The notes below the pieces were generated by a model. That model was given only the letters and a program-made list of their open reading frames with translations, ran no database searches and was not told where the DNA came from. The translations under genes and the position numbers were made by a program. Of a DNA stretch of 44,767 nt, positions 23,068-31,179 are shown piece after piece. The first letter of the stretch is position 1. Each line of letters starts with the position of its first letter. The stretch is taken from positions 1 through 44,767 of the forward strand of contig NZ_SDPN01000034.1 of assembly GCF_004134825.1 (NCBI RefSeq), written 5' to 3'. This stretch comes from Agromyces albus. GTDB lineage: Bacteria > Actinomycetota > Actinomycetes > Actinomycetales > Microbacteriaceae.

Positions 23068-24018
23068 ATGACCGCCGTCGAAGCCGCGCCGCGCCGCGCG
23101 GCCACCAAGCCCGATGAGGCTCCCCCGAGCCGCCGCCGACGGCGGTGGCTCGGGGAGCACCCCCTCGGTCTGCTCTTCAGCACGCCGTACCTCGTCTTCG
23201 TGGGGCTCATCTTCGCGTACCCGGTGGTCTTCGCGGTGTGGATGTCGTTCCAGGACTATTTCTTCGCCGCGCCGGGCGCCGAGGTCGATCGGCCTTTCGT
23301 GGGGTTCGACAACTACATCGCGGTCATCGAGGATCCCGCCGTCTGGCGCTCGTTCGGCAACGTCGGCATCTTCCTGCTGATCAACGTGCCGCTCACGGTG
23401 GGCCTGTCGCTCCTGTTGGCGACGGCACTCGACAAGGTCGTGCACGCGCGCACGTTCTTCCGCGTGAGCTACTACGTGCCGTACGTCACGGCGTCGGTCG
23501 CGATCGTCGCCGTGTGGTTGTTCCTGTTCACCTCGAACGGGCTCGTGAACCAGATCCTCGGGCCGCTCGCGCCCGACCCGTCGTGGCTCGTCAACTCGGG
23601 GCTCGCGATGCCCACCATCGCGCTGTTCGTCACGTGGAAGGGCCTCGGCTTCTACATCCTGCTCTACCTCGCCGCGCTGCAGAACGTGGGGAAGGAGCTC
23701 TACGAAGCGGCATCCGTCGATGGTGCCGGTGCAGTGCGCCGGTTCTTCTCGGTCACCGTGCCGGGCGTTCGCCCGGCCACCGTGCTCGTGCTGCTCCTCG
23801 CGACGATCACCGGGGCGAACCTCTTCACCGAGCCGTACCTGCTCACGGGCGGAGGCGGCCCGAACGGCGCGTCCACCTCGCCGGTGCTGCTGATCTACCA
23901 GAAGGGCATCGAGCAGGGGAATCCGGATGTCGCGTCGGCGATCGGCGTCATCCTCATCGTGTTCGTGCTCGTCATCGCGTGGCTGCAGCGACGTTTCGCA
24001 GGCGGTGAGGAGTCGTGA
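23068..24018 (+). CDS. Carbohydrate ABC transporter permease (MalF type)
   Basis: A 316-aa CUT1 membrane subunit. A basic tail of about 30 residues (SRRRRRWLGEHPLG) precedes six helices. The coupling loop is ELYEAASVDGAGAVRRFF followed by VTVPGVRP, and FTEPYLLTGGGGPNGAST is typical of the C-terminal half. Its stop overlaps the next permease start (GTGA). No ATPase gene is present in the operon. Confidence 0.9.
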   Translation: MTAVEAAPRRAATKPDEAPPSRRRRRWLGEHPLGLLFSTPYLVFVGLIFAYPVVFAVWMSFQDYFFAAPGAEVDRPFVGFDNYIAVIEDPAVWRSFGNVGIFLLINVPLTVGLSLLLATALDKVVHARTFFRVSYYVPYVTASVAIVAVWLFLFTSNGLVNQILGPLAPDPSWLVNSGLAMPTIALFVTWKGLGFYILLYLAALQNVGKELYEAASVDGAGAVRRFFSVTVPGVRPATVLVLLLATITGANLFTEPYLLTGGGGPNGASTSPVLLIYQKGIEQGNPDVASAIGVILIVFVLVIAWLQRRFAGGEES

Positions 24019-24848
24019 CGCGCGTGAAGGCCGCGCTGCGGTACGTGCTCCTCGCGATCGGTGCGATCGCGTTCCTCTTCCCGTTCTATTACATGATCGT
24101 GGGCTCGCTGCAGGCGACTCCAGACCCGACCATCTCGGGCGCGTTCCCCGACCCGGCGAACCTCACCGGCGAGAACTACGTCGCCATCAACGAGCGCGTG
24201 AACCTCTTCCAGGGGCTCGCGAACTCCGGCATCTTCACGGGTGGCGTGATTCTCGGCACGGTCGTGTTCGGGGTGCTCGCGGGATACGCGCTCGCGGTAC
24301 TCAACTGGCGGGGCCGCGGCATCACGTTCGCGATGGTGCTGCTCGTGCAGGTCGTGCCGTTCCAGCTGCTGATGATCCCGCTCTACGTGATGATCGCCCG
24401 CGACTACGGCCTCTCCGACAGCTATCTGGGGATGATCCTGCCGTTCTTCATCAACTCCACGGCGGTGCTCATCTTCCGCCAGTACTTCCTGCAGTTGCCG
24501 AAGGAGCTCTTCGACGCGGCACGGATCGATGGTGCGGGGGAGTTCCGGCTCCTCTGGACCGTGGCGCTGCCGCTCGTGCGGCCGGCGCTGCTGACCGCGG
24601 TGCTGCTCACGTTCATCGGGCCGTGGAACGAGTTCCTCTGGCCGTTCCTCATCACAAAGGAGGCGGCACTGCAACCTCTCGCAGTGTCGCTCGCCAACTT
24701 CATCTCGAACATCGCCGCATCGACGTCGAATCCCTTCGGCGCGATGATGGCCGGCGCAGTCGTGCTGGCCGGACCCGCCGTGGCGTTGTTCATCATCTTC
24801 CAGCGCTATTTCGTCTCGAACGATCTCGGCTCTGGAGTGAAAGGCTGA
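24015..24848 (+). CDS. Carbohydrate ABC transporter permease (MalG type)
   Basis: A 277-aa CUT1 membrane subunit with a GTG start overlapping the preceding stop. The coupling loop is ELFDAARIDGAGEFRLLWTV followed by ALPLVRP; FIGPWNEFLWPFLITK and the C-terminal SNDLGSGVKG are family features. It pairs with the permease at 23068-24018. The GH130 gene starts 2 nt after its stop. Confidence 0.9.
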   Translation: MTRVKAALRYVLLAIGAIAFLFPFYYMIVGSLQATPDPTISGAFPDPANLTGENYVAINERVNLFQGLANSGIFTGGVILGTVVFGVLAGYALAVLNWRGRGITFAMVLLVQVVPFQLLMIPLYVMIARDYGLSDSYLGMILPFFINSTAVLIFRQYFLQLPKELFDAARIDGAGEFRLLWTVALPLVRPALLTAVLLTFIGPWNEFLWPFLITKEAALQPLAVSLANFISNIAASTSNPFGAMMAGAVVLAGPAVALFIIFQRYFVSNDLGSGVKG

Positions 24849-24849
24849 T

Positions 24850-25923
24850 ATGTCCATCACCACCACGACCGTTCCCTACACGCTCACCCGAATCGGGGTC
24901 GTGATGCGGCCCGAACCGGGCGAGCCCAACGAGGTCGAGGGCGTGCTCAATCCGGGGTCGGGCCGCTTGCCCGACGGCACGCTGTACCTGCTCCCCCGGC
25001 TCGTCGCCGAAGGCAACGTCTCTCGCGTCGGGCTCGCGCGAGTGGAGGTCGAGGGCGGCGTGCCGGTCGGCGTCGTGCGAGAGGGCGTGGTGCTGGAACC
25101 CGATCGCGGGTGGGAACGCGGCGCGTCCGGCGCCGGGGTCGAAGACCCGCGGGTCACGCGCATCGATGCCCTCGACTGCTGGGTCATGACGTATGTCGCC
25201 TTCGGTCCGCTCGGTCCGCGCACCGCAATCGCCGTCTCGCACGACCTGCGCGAATGGCGCCGGCTCGGGCCGGCGCTCTTCGCCTACGACGAGGCGCTCG
25301 ACATGGACCTCAACCTGTTCCACAACAAGGACACGACGTTCTTCCCCGAACCGGTCACCGCGCCCGACGGCACCCGCAGCCTCGCGGTGCTGCACCGTCC
25401 GATGTGGGACCTCGGCGAGACCAAGCCCGGCGAGGGCGTTCGGCTCCCGGCCGGCATCACCGATCCCCGCCAGTCGATCTGGATCGCGTACATCCCGCTC
25501 GACGCCGCGCTCGCCGACATCCGTGCCATCACCGTGTGGCAGAAGTCGCGCCTGCTCGCCGCACCCGAGTTCGCGTTCGAGGAGCTCAAGATCGGCGGAG
25601 GCCCGCCGCCGCTTCGAGTGCCCGAGGGCTGGCTGCTCATCCACCACGGCGTCACCGGCACCATCGACAAGGCCTTCACGCAGCAGCAGAACGTCAACTA
25701 CGCGGCGGGCGCGATGCTGCTCGACGCCGACGATCCGACGATCGTGCTCGCACGCACCTCCGAGCCGCTCCTCGCTCCCGAGACCGAGGAGGAGCGCAGC
25801 GGCATCGTGCCGAACGTCGTCTTCCCCACCGCGATCGAACTCATCGATGGCAAGCACTACGTGTTCTACGGCATGGCCGACTCGCAGATCGGCGTGGCGC
25901 GCCTCGACCACGTCGCCGAATGA
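24850..25923 (+). CDS. GH130 family beta-mannoside phosphorylase or mannosidase
   Basis: A 357-aa cytoplasmic five-bladed beta-propeller enzyme. GH130 features are NPGSGRLPDGTLYLLPRLV (residues 34-52), VEDPRV (97-102) with the Asp used as general acid, NKDTTFFPE (159-167), LHRPMW (181-186) and IHHGV near 264. GH130 members phosphorolyse or hydrolyse beta-1,4- or beta-1,2-mannosides. Which mode applies depends on the phosphate-binding Arg/Lys/His set; R183 and H266 could belong to it, but I cannot assign the subfamily by eye. No signal peptide is present, so it acts on sugar brought in by the adjacent importer. Confidence 0.85.
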   Translation: MSITTTTVPYTLTRIGVVMRPEPGEPNEVEGVLNPGSGRLPDGTLYLLPRLVAEGNVSRVGLARVEVEGGVPVGVVREGVVLEPDRGWERGASGAGVEDPRVTRIDALDCWVMTYVAFGPLGPRTAIAVSHDLREWRRLGPALFAYDEALDMDLNLFHNKDTTFFPEPVTAPDGTRSLAVLHRPMWDLGETKPGEGVRLPAGITDPRQSIWIAYIPLDAALADIRAITVWQKSRLLAAPEFAFEELKIGGGPPPLRVPEGWLLIHHGVTGTIDKAFTQQQNVNYAAGAMLLDADDPTIVLARTSEPLLAPETEEERSGIVPNVVFPTAIELIDGKHYVFYGMADSQIGVARLDHVAE

Positions 25924-25933
25924 AGGGCACATC

Positions 25934-27961
25934 ATGACCACGGATGCCTCACGCCGCCCTCGCTGGGCGACACTCGCGCTCGGCCTCGCCGCCGCGCTCG
26001 CACTCACCGGCGGCCTCACGGCCCCCGCGCATGCGGAACCCGCCGCCCCCGAGCCGCTCGCGAACACCGCCCACCTCGACTTCCTGCTCGACACGGCGAG
26101 CCCGGCCGAGGTGCCGGGGCACACCACCTACCGTCTCGCCGAGGAGCCCGAGCTCGTGCTCCCGTGGACCTACGCGGATGCGCGCGACGGCGGCACCTTC
26201 GAGCGGGTCGGCGGCGGGCCACTCGACCCCGTCACCGGCGATTGGGGCCAGGGCGCCTACAACGCCGACGACGTCTCCCGCGCCGCCGTCGTGTACCTGC
26301 GGCACTGGCAGCAGACCGGTGACGAGGCGAGTCGCGTCAACGCGTATGAACTGCTGCGGTCGCTCGCCTACCTCCAGACCGCCGACGGCGAGCACGCCGG
26401 CAACGTCGTGTTGTGGATGCAACCCGACGGCGACCTCAACCCGAGCGCCGAGCCCGTCGAGCTGCCCGATCCCTCCGATTCCGACGCGAGCTACTGGCTC
26501 GCCCGCACCATCTGGGCCTTCGGCGAGGGGTTCGCGGCATTCGCCGACACCGACCCCGACTTCGCGGCGTTCCTCGCCGATCGCCTGGGCCTCGCTCGGG
26601 ACGCTGTCGATCGCCAGGTGCTCGACCGCTACGGCGAGTACGAGATCTCCGATGGCATGAAGGTCCCGGCGTGGCTCATCGTCGACGGCGCGGATGCCAC
26701 GGCCGAGGCCGTGCTCGGCCTCGCCGCCTATGTCGAGGCGGCTCCCGGCGACGAGGCCGCGCGCACCACCCTCGAGCGGCTCGCCGAGGGCATCGCCGCC
26801 ATGGGCGCGGGCGACACGGAGTCGTGGCCGTACGGCGCGATCCTGCCGTGGGCGCTGTCGCGGTCGATGTGGCACGCGTGGGGGTCGCAGATGCCGGCGG
26901 CGTTGGCCGAGGCATCCGTCGCCCTCGACGATGCAGCGCTGCTCGAGCCGGCAATCGCCGACTCCACCGGGTTCACGACGACCCTGCTCACGGCCGGCGG
27001 GCCCGACAACGGCTGGTTCCCCACGCCGGCCGATCGGGTGCAGATCGCCTACGGCGCCGATTCACGAGTGCAATCGCTGCTTTCGGTGGCGGATGCCTCG
27101 GGCAGCTCTGCATTCGAGGAGCTCGCGGCGATGCAAGCGGCGTGGTTCTTCGGCGCCAACCGCGCCGGTGAGCCGATGTACGACCCCGCAACGGGAATCA
27201 CCTTCGACGGCATCCAGCCCGATGGCTCGATCAACCGCAACAGCGGCGCCGAGAGCACGATCCACGGGCTGTTGACGATGATCGCGCTCGACGCCAGCCC
27301 AGAGATCGCGCAGCGGGCGACGACGGTGACGGATGTCGCGGAGCTCGACGGACTTCGCGTGATCGAAGCCGAGTCCACGACGTCGACGACCGGGTCGGTG
27401 GAGGCGCCCGCGTCGGCGTGGACGGGCGAGTCGCTCATCAGCGGCGACGTGCTCGTGCTCGATCGCGGCGAGAACGCGACGTTCGACCTCGGCACCGCCG
27501 AGGTGCCCCGCTCGGCCGAGCCCGTCGCGTGGTTGCCGGAGGGCGCCCGTGCGCGTTCGATCTGGAGTGCGGGCCGCACGCCCGCGGGTGTGCTCGACGG
27601 AAGCGGCGAGCCGCAGGGCATCAGTCCGGCGTCGGGTGTGCTGCTCCCGCGCCAGCTGCAGTCGTCGGTGCCCGGCACGAGCGCTTCGCTCACGGCCAGG
27701 GTGGAGCACGGCACGGTCACGCTCGACGCGCTCCTGGTGCGGCCTTCCGTGTCGCGACTCGTGCTCGACGGTTCGGGCGGCACGACCGAACTCGTGCACT
27801 CGACGTCGCAGCGACGGCAGCAGACCGAGGTCGGGTTCGAGGGCGCTGAATCGACCGTGCGTGTCTACGACGACCGGGGCGTGCTGCAGCGTGAGCAGGT
27901 CGTGAACGGGCGTGCGGAGGTACTGCTGCCCTCGGGTGGGTTCGCGGTGATCACGCGATAG
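25934..27961 (+). CDS. Large secreted protein of unassigned family, probable (alpha/alpha)6 carbohydrate-active domain
   Basis: A 675-aa exported protein (signal peptide to about residue 35, AHA-EP site); GAAGG lies 7 nt before the ATG. Residues 45-465 are mostly helical with Trp-rich, Asp/Gly-rich loops: LPWTYADARDGGTFERVGGGP, DWGQGAYNADDVSRAA, YWLARTIWAFGEGF, SWPYGAILPW. The block WFFGANRAGEPMYDPATG...NRNSGAEST (residues 404-442) recalls a domain I remember from uncharacterised proteins encoded near GH130 genes. Residues 475-675 are beta-rich, possibly carbohydrate-binding. I cannot name a family. It follows GH130 by 10 nt in the same operon, so an extracellular glycan-processing or -binding role is a reasonable inference, not a demonstration. 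Confidence 0.8.
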   Translation: MTTDASRRPRWATLALGLAAALALTGGLTAPAHAEPAAPEPLANTAHLDFLLDTASPAEVPGHTTYRLAEEPELVLPWTYADARDGGTFERVGGGPLDPVTGDWGQGAYNADDVSRAAVVYLRHWQQTGDEASRVNAYELLRSLAYLQTADGEHAGNVVLWMQPDGDLNPSAEPVELPDPSDSDASYWLARTIWAFGEGFAAFADTDPDFAAFLADRLGLARDAVDRQVLDRYGEYEISDGMKVPAWLIVDGADATAEAVLGLAAYVEAAPGDEAARTTLERLAEGIAAMGAGDTESWPYGAILPWALSRSMWHAWGSQMPAALAEASVALDDAALLEPAIADSTGFTTTLLTAGGPDNGWFPTPADRVQIAYGADSRVQSLLSVADASGSSAFEELAAMQAAWFFGANRAGEPMYDPATGITFDGIQPDGSINRNSGAESTIHGLLTMIALDASPEIAQRATTVTDVAELDGLRVIEAESTTSTTGSVEAPASAWTGESLISGDVLVLDRGENATFDLGTAEVPRSAEPVAWLPEGARARSIWSAGRTPAGVLDGSGEPQGISPASGVLLPRQLQSSVPGTSASLTARVEHGTVTLDALLVRPSVSRLVLDGSGGTTELVHSTSQRRQQTEVGFEGAESTVRVYDDRGVLQREQVVNGRAEVLLPSGGFAVITR

Positions 27962-28226
27962 GTGTTGTTTGCGGGGAGCGGCGTCGTCTCGTAGCGGCGT
28001 CGCTCTCGTCGTCGCTTCCTGCGAAACCTGTGACCGCTCCGAGTCCCAACCGTTTGCAGGTCCGGGCAATTCAGCGCAGTTCAGCGCGCATGAAAGGGTG
28101 GCCAATAGCTCCATGGTGTGATAGAAACTGGGAGCGCACACAGTTCACACACCCGCAGCGTTGCGGACGCCTCCGCCTCCCCGGCTGGCGCCCACGAGGC
28201 TGCCGAAGGAAGAGGGAGCAAGGATC
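27962..28226. other. Intergenic region before the GH53 gene
   Basis: A 265-bp non-coding stretch. It holds the right copy of the 19-bp direct repeat (28027-28045) and a tandem TTCAGCGC pair around 28070-28088. A more A/T-rich patch at 28090-28160 is a likely promoter area (TGTGATAGAAACT near 28116), but no clear -35/-10 pair could be fixed. Confidence 0.4.
28027..28045 (+). repeat. 19-bp direct repeat, right copy
   Basis: CCTGTGACCGCTCCGAGTC, 18 of 19 positions identical to 20364-20382. It lies 66 bp after the stop of the secreted unknown protein. Confidence 0.5.
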
Positions 28227-30428
28227 TTGCGTCATCGCAACAGAGCACGCACAAGCAGGGCAACGCGCAGAGTAAGAACCGGCGTCGTCGCCATCGCGGC
28301 CGCGCTCGCCACCCTGGTCGCGGTGCCCGCGGGCGCGTCGGCGGCCTGGTCGGAGGAGACCGACGGTCCCGTCGAGGCTGGCATCTTCGTCGAGAAGGTC
28401 GATGGGCTGGCATCCGACTTCGTGAACGGCGTCGACGCGTCGACGGTGCTGTCGCTCGAGGAGAGCGGCGTGGTCTTCCGCGACGTCACCGGCCAGCCCG
28501 CCGACCTCTTCGACGTGCTCGCCGACAGCGGCGTGAACACTGTGCGCGTGCGCGTCTGGAACGACCCCTTCGATGCCGAAGGTCACGGCTACGGCGGCGG
28601 CAACGTCGACGTGGCGCGTGCCGTGAAGATCGGCGAACGTGCCACGGCGGCGGGCCTCAGCGTGCTCGTCGACTTCCACTACTCCGACTTCTGGGCCGAT
28701 CCGGCCCGCCAGCTCGTGCCGAAGGCGTGGGCCGGCCTCTCCCCCGCCGAGACGGTCACGGCGCTGCACGACTTCACGGCCGATGCGTTGCAATCGTTCG
28801 AAGACGCGGGTGTCGACGTGAGCATGGTGCAGGTCGGCAACGAGACCAACAACGCCATCGCGGGGTACACCCGTGCGGGCCGGGCGATCGATGCGCAGTT
28901 CGCGGCGCTGCTCTCCGCCGGCAGTGCCGCCGTGCGGGAGGTGCTGCCCGACTCGCTCGTGGCGGTGCACTTCACGAACCCCGAGACATCCGGCCGCTAC
29001 GCGACGTATGCCGCGGGCCTCGCGCAGTTCGGCGTCGACTACGACGTGTTCGCGAGCTCGTACTATCCGTACTGGCACGGCTCGACCGAGAACCTCACGA
29101 CCGTGCTCAGCGACATCGCGACGACCTACGGCAAGCAGGTCATGGTCGCCGAGACCTCGTGGGCGCACACCCTCGAAGATGGCGACGGGCACCCCAACGT
29201 CATCGGCGCTGGCACGATCACCGACGACTATCCCGCGAGCGTGCAGGGGCAGGCGACCCAGCTGCGCGACGTCATCGCGGCGGTCGCGGCCGTGGGTGAT
29301 GCCGGTATCGGCGTGTTCTATTGGGAGCCCGCGTGGCTGCCGGTCGGGCCGCCGAGCGAGCTCGACGCGAACCGGGCGCTGTGGGAGCGCGACGGCTCGG
29401 GCTGGGCGACGAGTTTCGCGAACGAGTACGACCCGGTGCACGTCGGCGAATGGTTCGGCGGTTCGGCGTGGGATAACCAGGCCCTGTTCGCGTGGGACGG
29501 CACTCCCCTCGAATCGCTGCGAACGTTCGACTACGTGCGCACGGGTGCGGTGGCACCGCGCGAGGTGGTGTCGGTCGAGAAGATCGCGCTGACGGTGACG
29601 GATGCCGCACCGGTGTCGCTGCCCACGACGATCACGGTCACCTATAACGACGGCAGCACGGAGCATCCGTCGGTCACGTGGAGCACCGCGGTCGACTGGA
29701 TCCGCGGACCGGGCGTCTACGAGATCCCGGGGCAGACCTCAACCGGTCTCGACGTGGTGGCAACGGTTACCGTGCTGGCGGCGAACGTCGTGCGGAACCA
29801 CAGCTTCGAGAGCGCCGACATGAGCGCGTGGTCGCTGACGGGACCCGCGGCCAGAACGCAGACCGCCGACGGGTCGGACGGCGACTTCGCCGTGACGTTC
29901 TGGAGCGGGCAGGCGTACACGACGTCGGTGTCGCAGACCCTCGCGGGCGTACCCGCTGGCACCTACACGCTGCAGGCCACGTCGCAGGGCACGGGCAGTC
30001 CCGTCGGTGACCAGCGCACGCTGTCGGCCGTGACGTCGGAGGGAAGCTGGAGCGCACCGCTGCAGTTCACGGCGTGGAACGAGTTCCACACCGCGACCCT
30101 GCCGACCGTGGTGGTCGGCGCCGACGGCATCGTCGAGGTGCGCGCGGAGTTCGCGCTCTCGGCGGGGGCTTGGGGCGTGCTCGACGACGTGCGTCTCGTT
30201 GCGGCTTCCGCGGCCGAATCGGTCGACACGTCGGCGCTCGAGTCGGCGCTCGCGGCTGCGGCATCCGTCGATCGAACGAAGTGGACGGATGCCTCGCTCG
30301 CCATGCTCGACGAAGCGGTCGCGATCGGCGAGGTCGTGCTTGCCGGCTCGCGGGCGACGCAGGACGACGCGGATGCCGCGAAGAAGCTCGTGAAGAAGGC
30401 GGTGAAGAACCTCAAGCCGCTGGGGTGA
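28227..30428 (+). CDS. Secreted multidomain GH53 arabinogalactan endo-beta-1,4-galactanase
   Basis: A 733-aa exported enzyme that cuts beta-1,4-galactan side chains of pectin. The TTG start at 28227, with AGGGAG 9 nt upstream, gives a clean signal peptide (to about residue 40). Residues 45-440 form the GH53 TIM barrel: DVLADSGVNTVRVRVWNDP, VLVDFHYSDFWADP, acid/base Glu in QVGNETNN (E206) and nucleophile Glu in VAETSWAH (E309). Then come a bacterial Ig-like domain (about 445-520), a CBM61-like beta-sandwich beginning NHSFESADMSAWSL (about 525-660) and a C-terminal FIVAR helical domain ending KKAVKNLKPLG. It has its own upstream region, so it is probably a separate transcription unit from the GH130 operon. 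Confidence 0.92.
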   Translation: MRHRNRARTSRATRRVRTGVVAIAAALATLVAVPAGASAAWSEETDGPVEAGIFVEKVDGLASDFVNGVDASTVLSLEESGVVFRDVTGQPADLFDVLADSGVNTVRVRVWNDPFDAEGHGYGGGNVDVARAVKIGERATAAGLSVLVDFHYSDFWADPARQLVPKAWAGLSPAETVTALHDFTADALQSFEDAGVDVSMVQVGNETNNAIAGYTRAGRAIDAQFAALLSAGSAAVREVLPDSLVAVHFTNPETSGRYATYAAGLAQFGVDYDVFASSYYPYWHGSTENLTTVLSDIATTYGKQVMVAETSWAHTLEDGDGHPNVIGAGTITDDYPASVQGQATQLRDVIAAVAAVGDAGIGVFYWEPAWLPVGPPSELDANRALWERDGSGWATSFANEYDPVHVGEWFGGSAWDNQALFAWDGTPLESLRTFDYVRTGAVAPREVVSVEKIALTVTDAAPVSLPTTITVTYNDGSTEHPSVTWSTAVDWIRGPGVYEIPGQTSTGLDVVATVTVLAANVVRNHSFESADMSAWSLTGPAARTQTADGSDGDFAVTFWSGQAYTTSVSQTLAGVPAGTYTLQATSQGTGSPVGDQRTLSAVTSEGSWSAPLQFTAWNEFHTATLPTVVVGADGIVEVRAEFALSAGAWGVLDDVRLVAASAAESVDTSALESALAAAASVDRTKWTDASLAMLDEAVAIGEVVLAGSRATQDDADAAKKLVKKAVKNLKPLG

Positions 30429-30495
30429 TTGAGCTGACGTCGCGCGTGCTGGCCATGCCGGCCGAGCACTGAGTGGCGATGAGGGATGACTGATG

Positions 30496-30534
30496 GGCGA
30501 TGGCCGGGAGCAGGGATGGCTTCCGGCCATCGCC
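30496..30534 (+). terminator. Terminator hairpin after GH53
   Basis: GGCGATGGCCGGGAG (30496-30510) pairs with CTTCCGGCCATCGCC (30520-30534) over 15 positions with a single G-U pair and a 9-nt loop, 67 nt after the galactanase stop. No T-run follows. Confidence 0.65.
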
Positions 30535-30618
30535 TCGTCTGCGCGCCCCACCAAGAAACTTCAGCCCCGCGTGTGACCTCTTGGCGTTCGGCGACATTCC
30601 TAGAGTGAGGGGGTGCAT

Positions 30619-31179
30619 GTGGACGAGAACGAAGGCACCGACGCCGACCTTTTGAGAAGGTTGGCGAGCGGTGATCAGAGGGCGTTGTCGATTGTGTACG
30701 ATCGGCACGCCGCGGCGGTGACACGGTATGCATGGGCCATCGCCCCGAACCGGCACGACGTCGAGGAGATCGTCCAAGACACGTTCGTCACCGCGTGGCG
30801 CAAGGCGGCAGAGATCGCGATCCCGGATGCGTCGTTGCTCCCTTGGCTGCTCGTCACGTGCCGATACCTCGGCATGAATCTCGTTCGCAAGGCCGCCCGC
30901 AACCAGGCAGACGAGCTCGACGAGAACTCGACGCACCTCGCGGGCCTCTCGCGCCAGCGTCTCGACGCCGAGACAGCGCGGGAAGACCTGCGCTGGGTGC
31001 TCGACGAGATCGAACAGCTCGAACCCGTCGACCGGCAGGTGTGCGAGCTCTGTTTGATCGAAGGACTCCCCTACGCCGAGGCCGCGAAGCGCCTCGGTCT
31101 CAGCGTCGGCGCAGTGAAACAACGTGTGTCCCGTAGCCGGATCCGATTGAGGAAGGCGGTGACCCTCGATGAGAACTGA
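30619..31179 (+). CDS. ECF-type RNA polymerase sigma factor
   Basis: A 186-aa sigma-70-family regulator. Region 2 runs through DLLRRLASGDQRALSIVYDRHA, YAWAIAPNRHDVEEIVQDTFVTAW; region 4 is LEPVDRQVCELCLIEGLPYAEAAKRLGLSVGAVKQRVSRSRIRLR (seen by EGLPYAEAAKRLGLS and VKQRVSRSR). I prefer the GTG at 30619, because GAGGGGG lies 5 nt upstream; the in-frame GTG at 30613 overlaps that site. Its stop lies 11 nt inside the next gene, a membrane protein, so sigma factor and likely membrane partner are co-translated. The target promoters are unknown; TAGAGT just upstream may be its own -10. Confidence 0.88.
   Translation: MDENEGTDADLLRRLASGDQRALSIVYDRHAAAVTRYAWAIAPNRHDVEEIVQDTFVTAWRKAAEIAIPDASLLPWLLVTCRYLGMNLVRKAARNQADELDENSTHLAGLSRQRLDAETAREDLRWVLDEIEQLEPVDRQVCELCLIEGLPYAEAAKRLGLSVGAVKQRVSRSRIRLRKAVTLDEN

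Noticed and set aside
20690..30428. One single polysaccharide locus including GH53
   Set aside because: GH53 acts on galactan while GH130 acts on mannosides, and a 265-bp gap with its own regulatory features separates them; they are adjacent but probably separate units.
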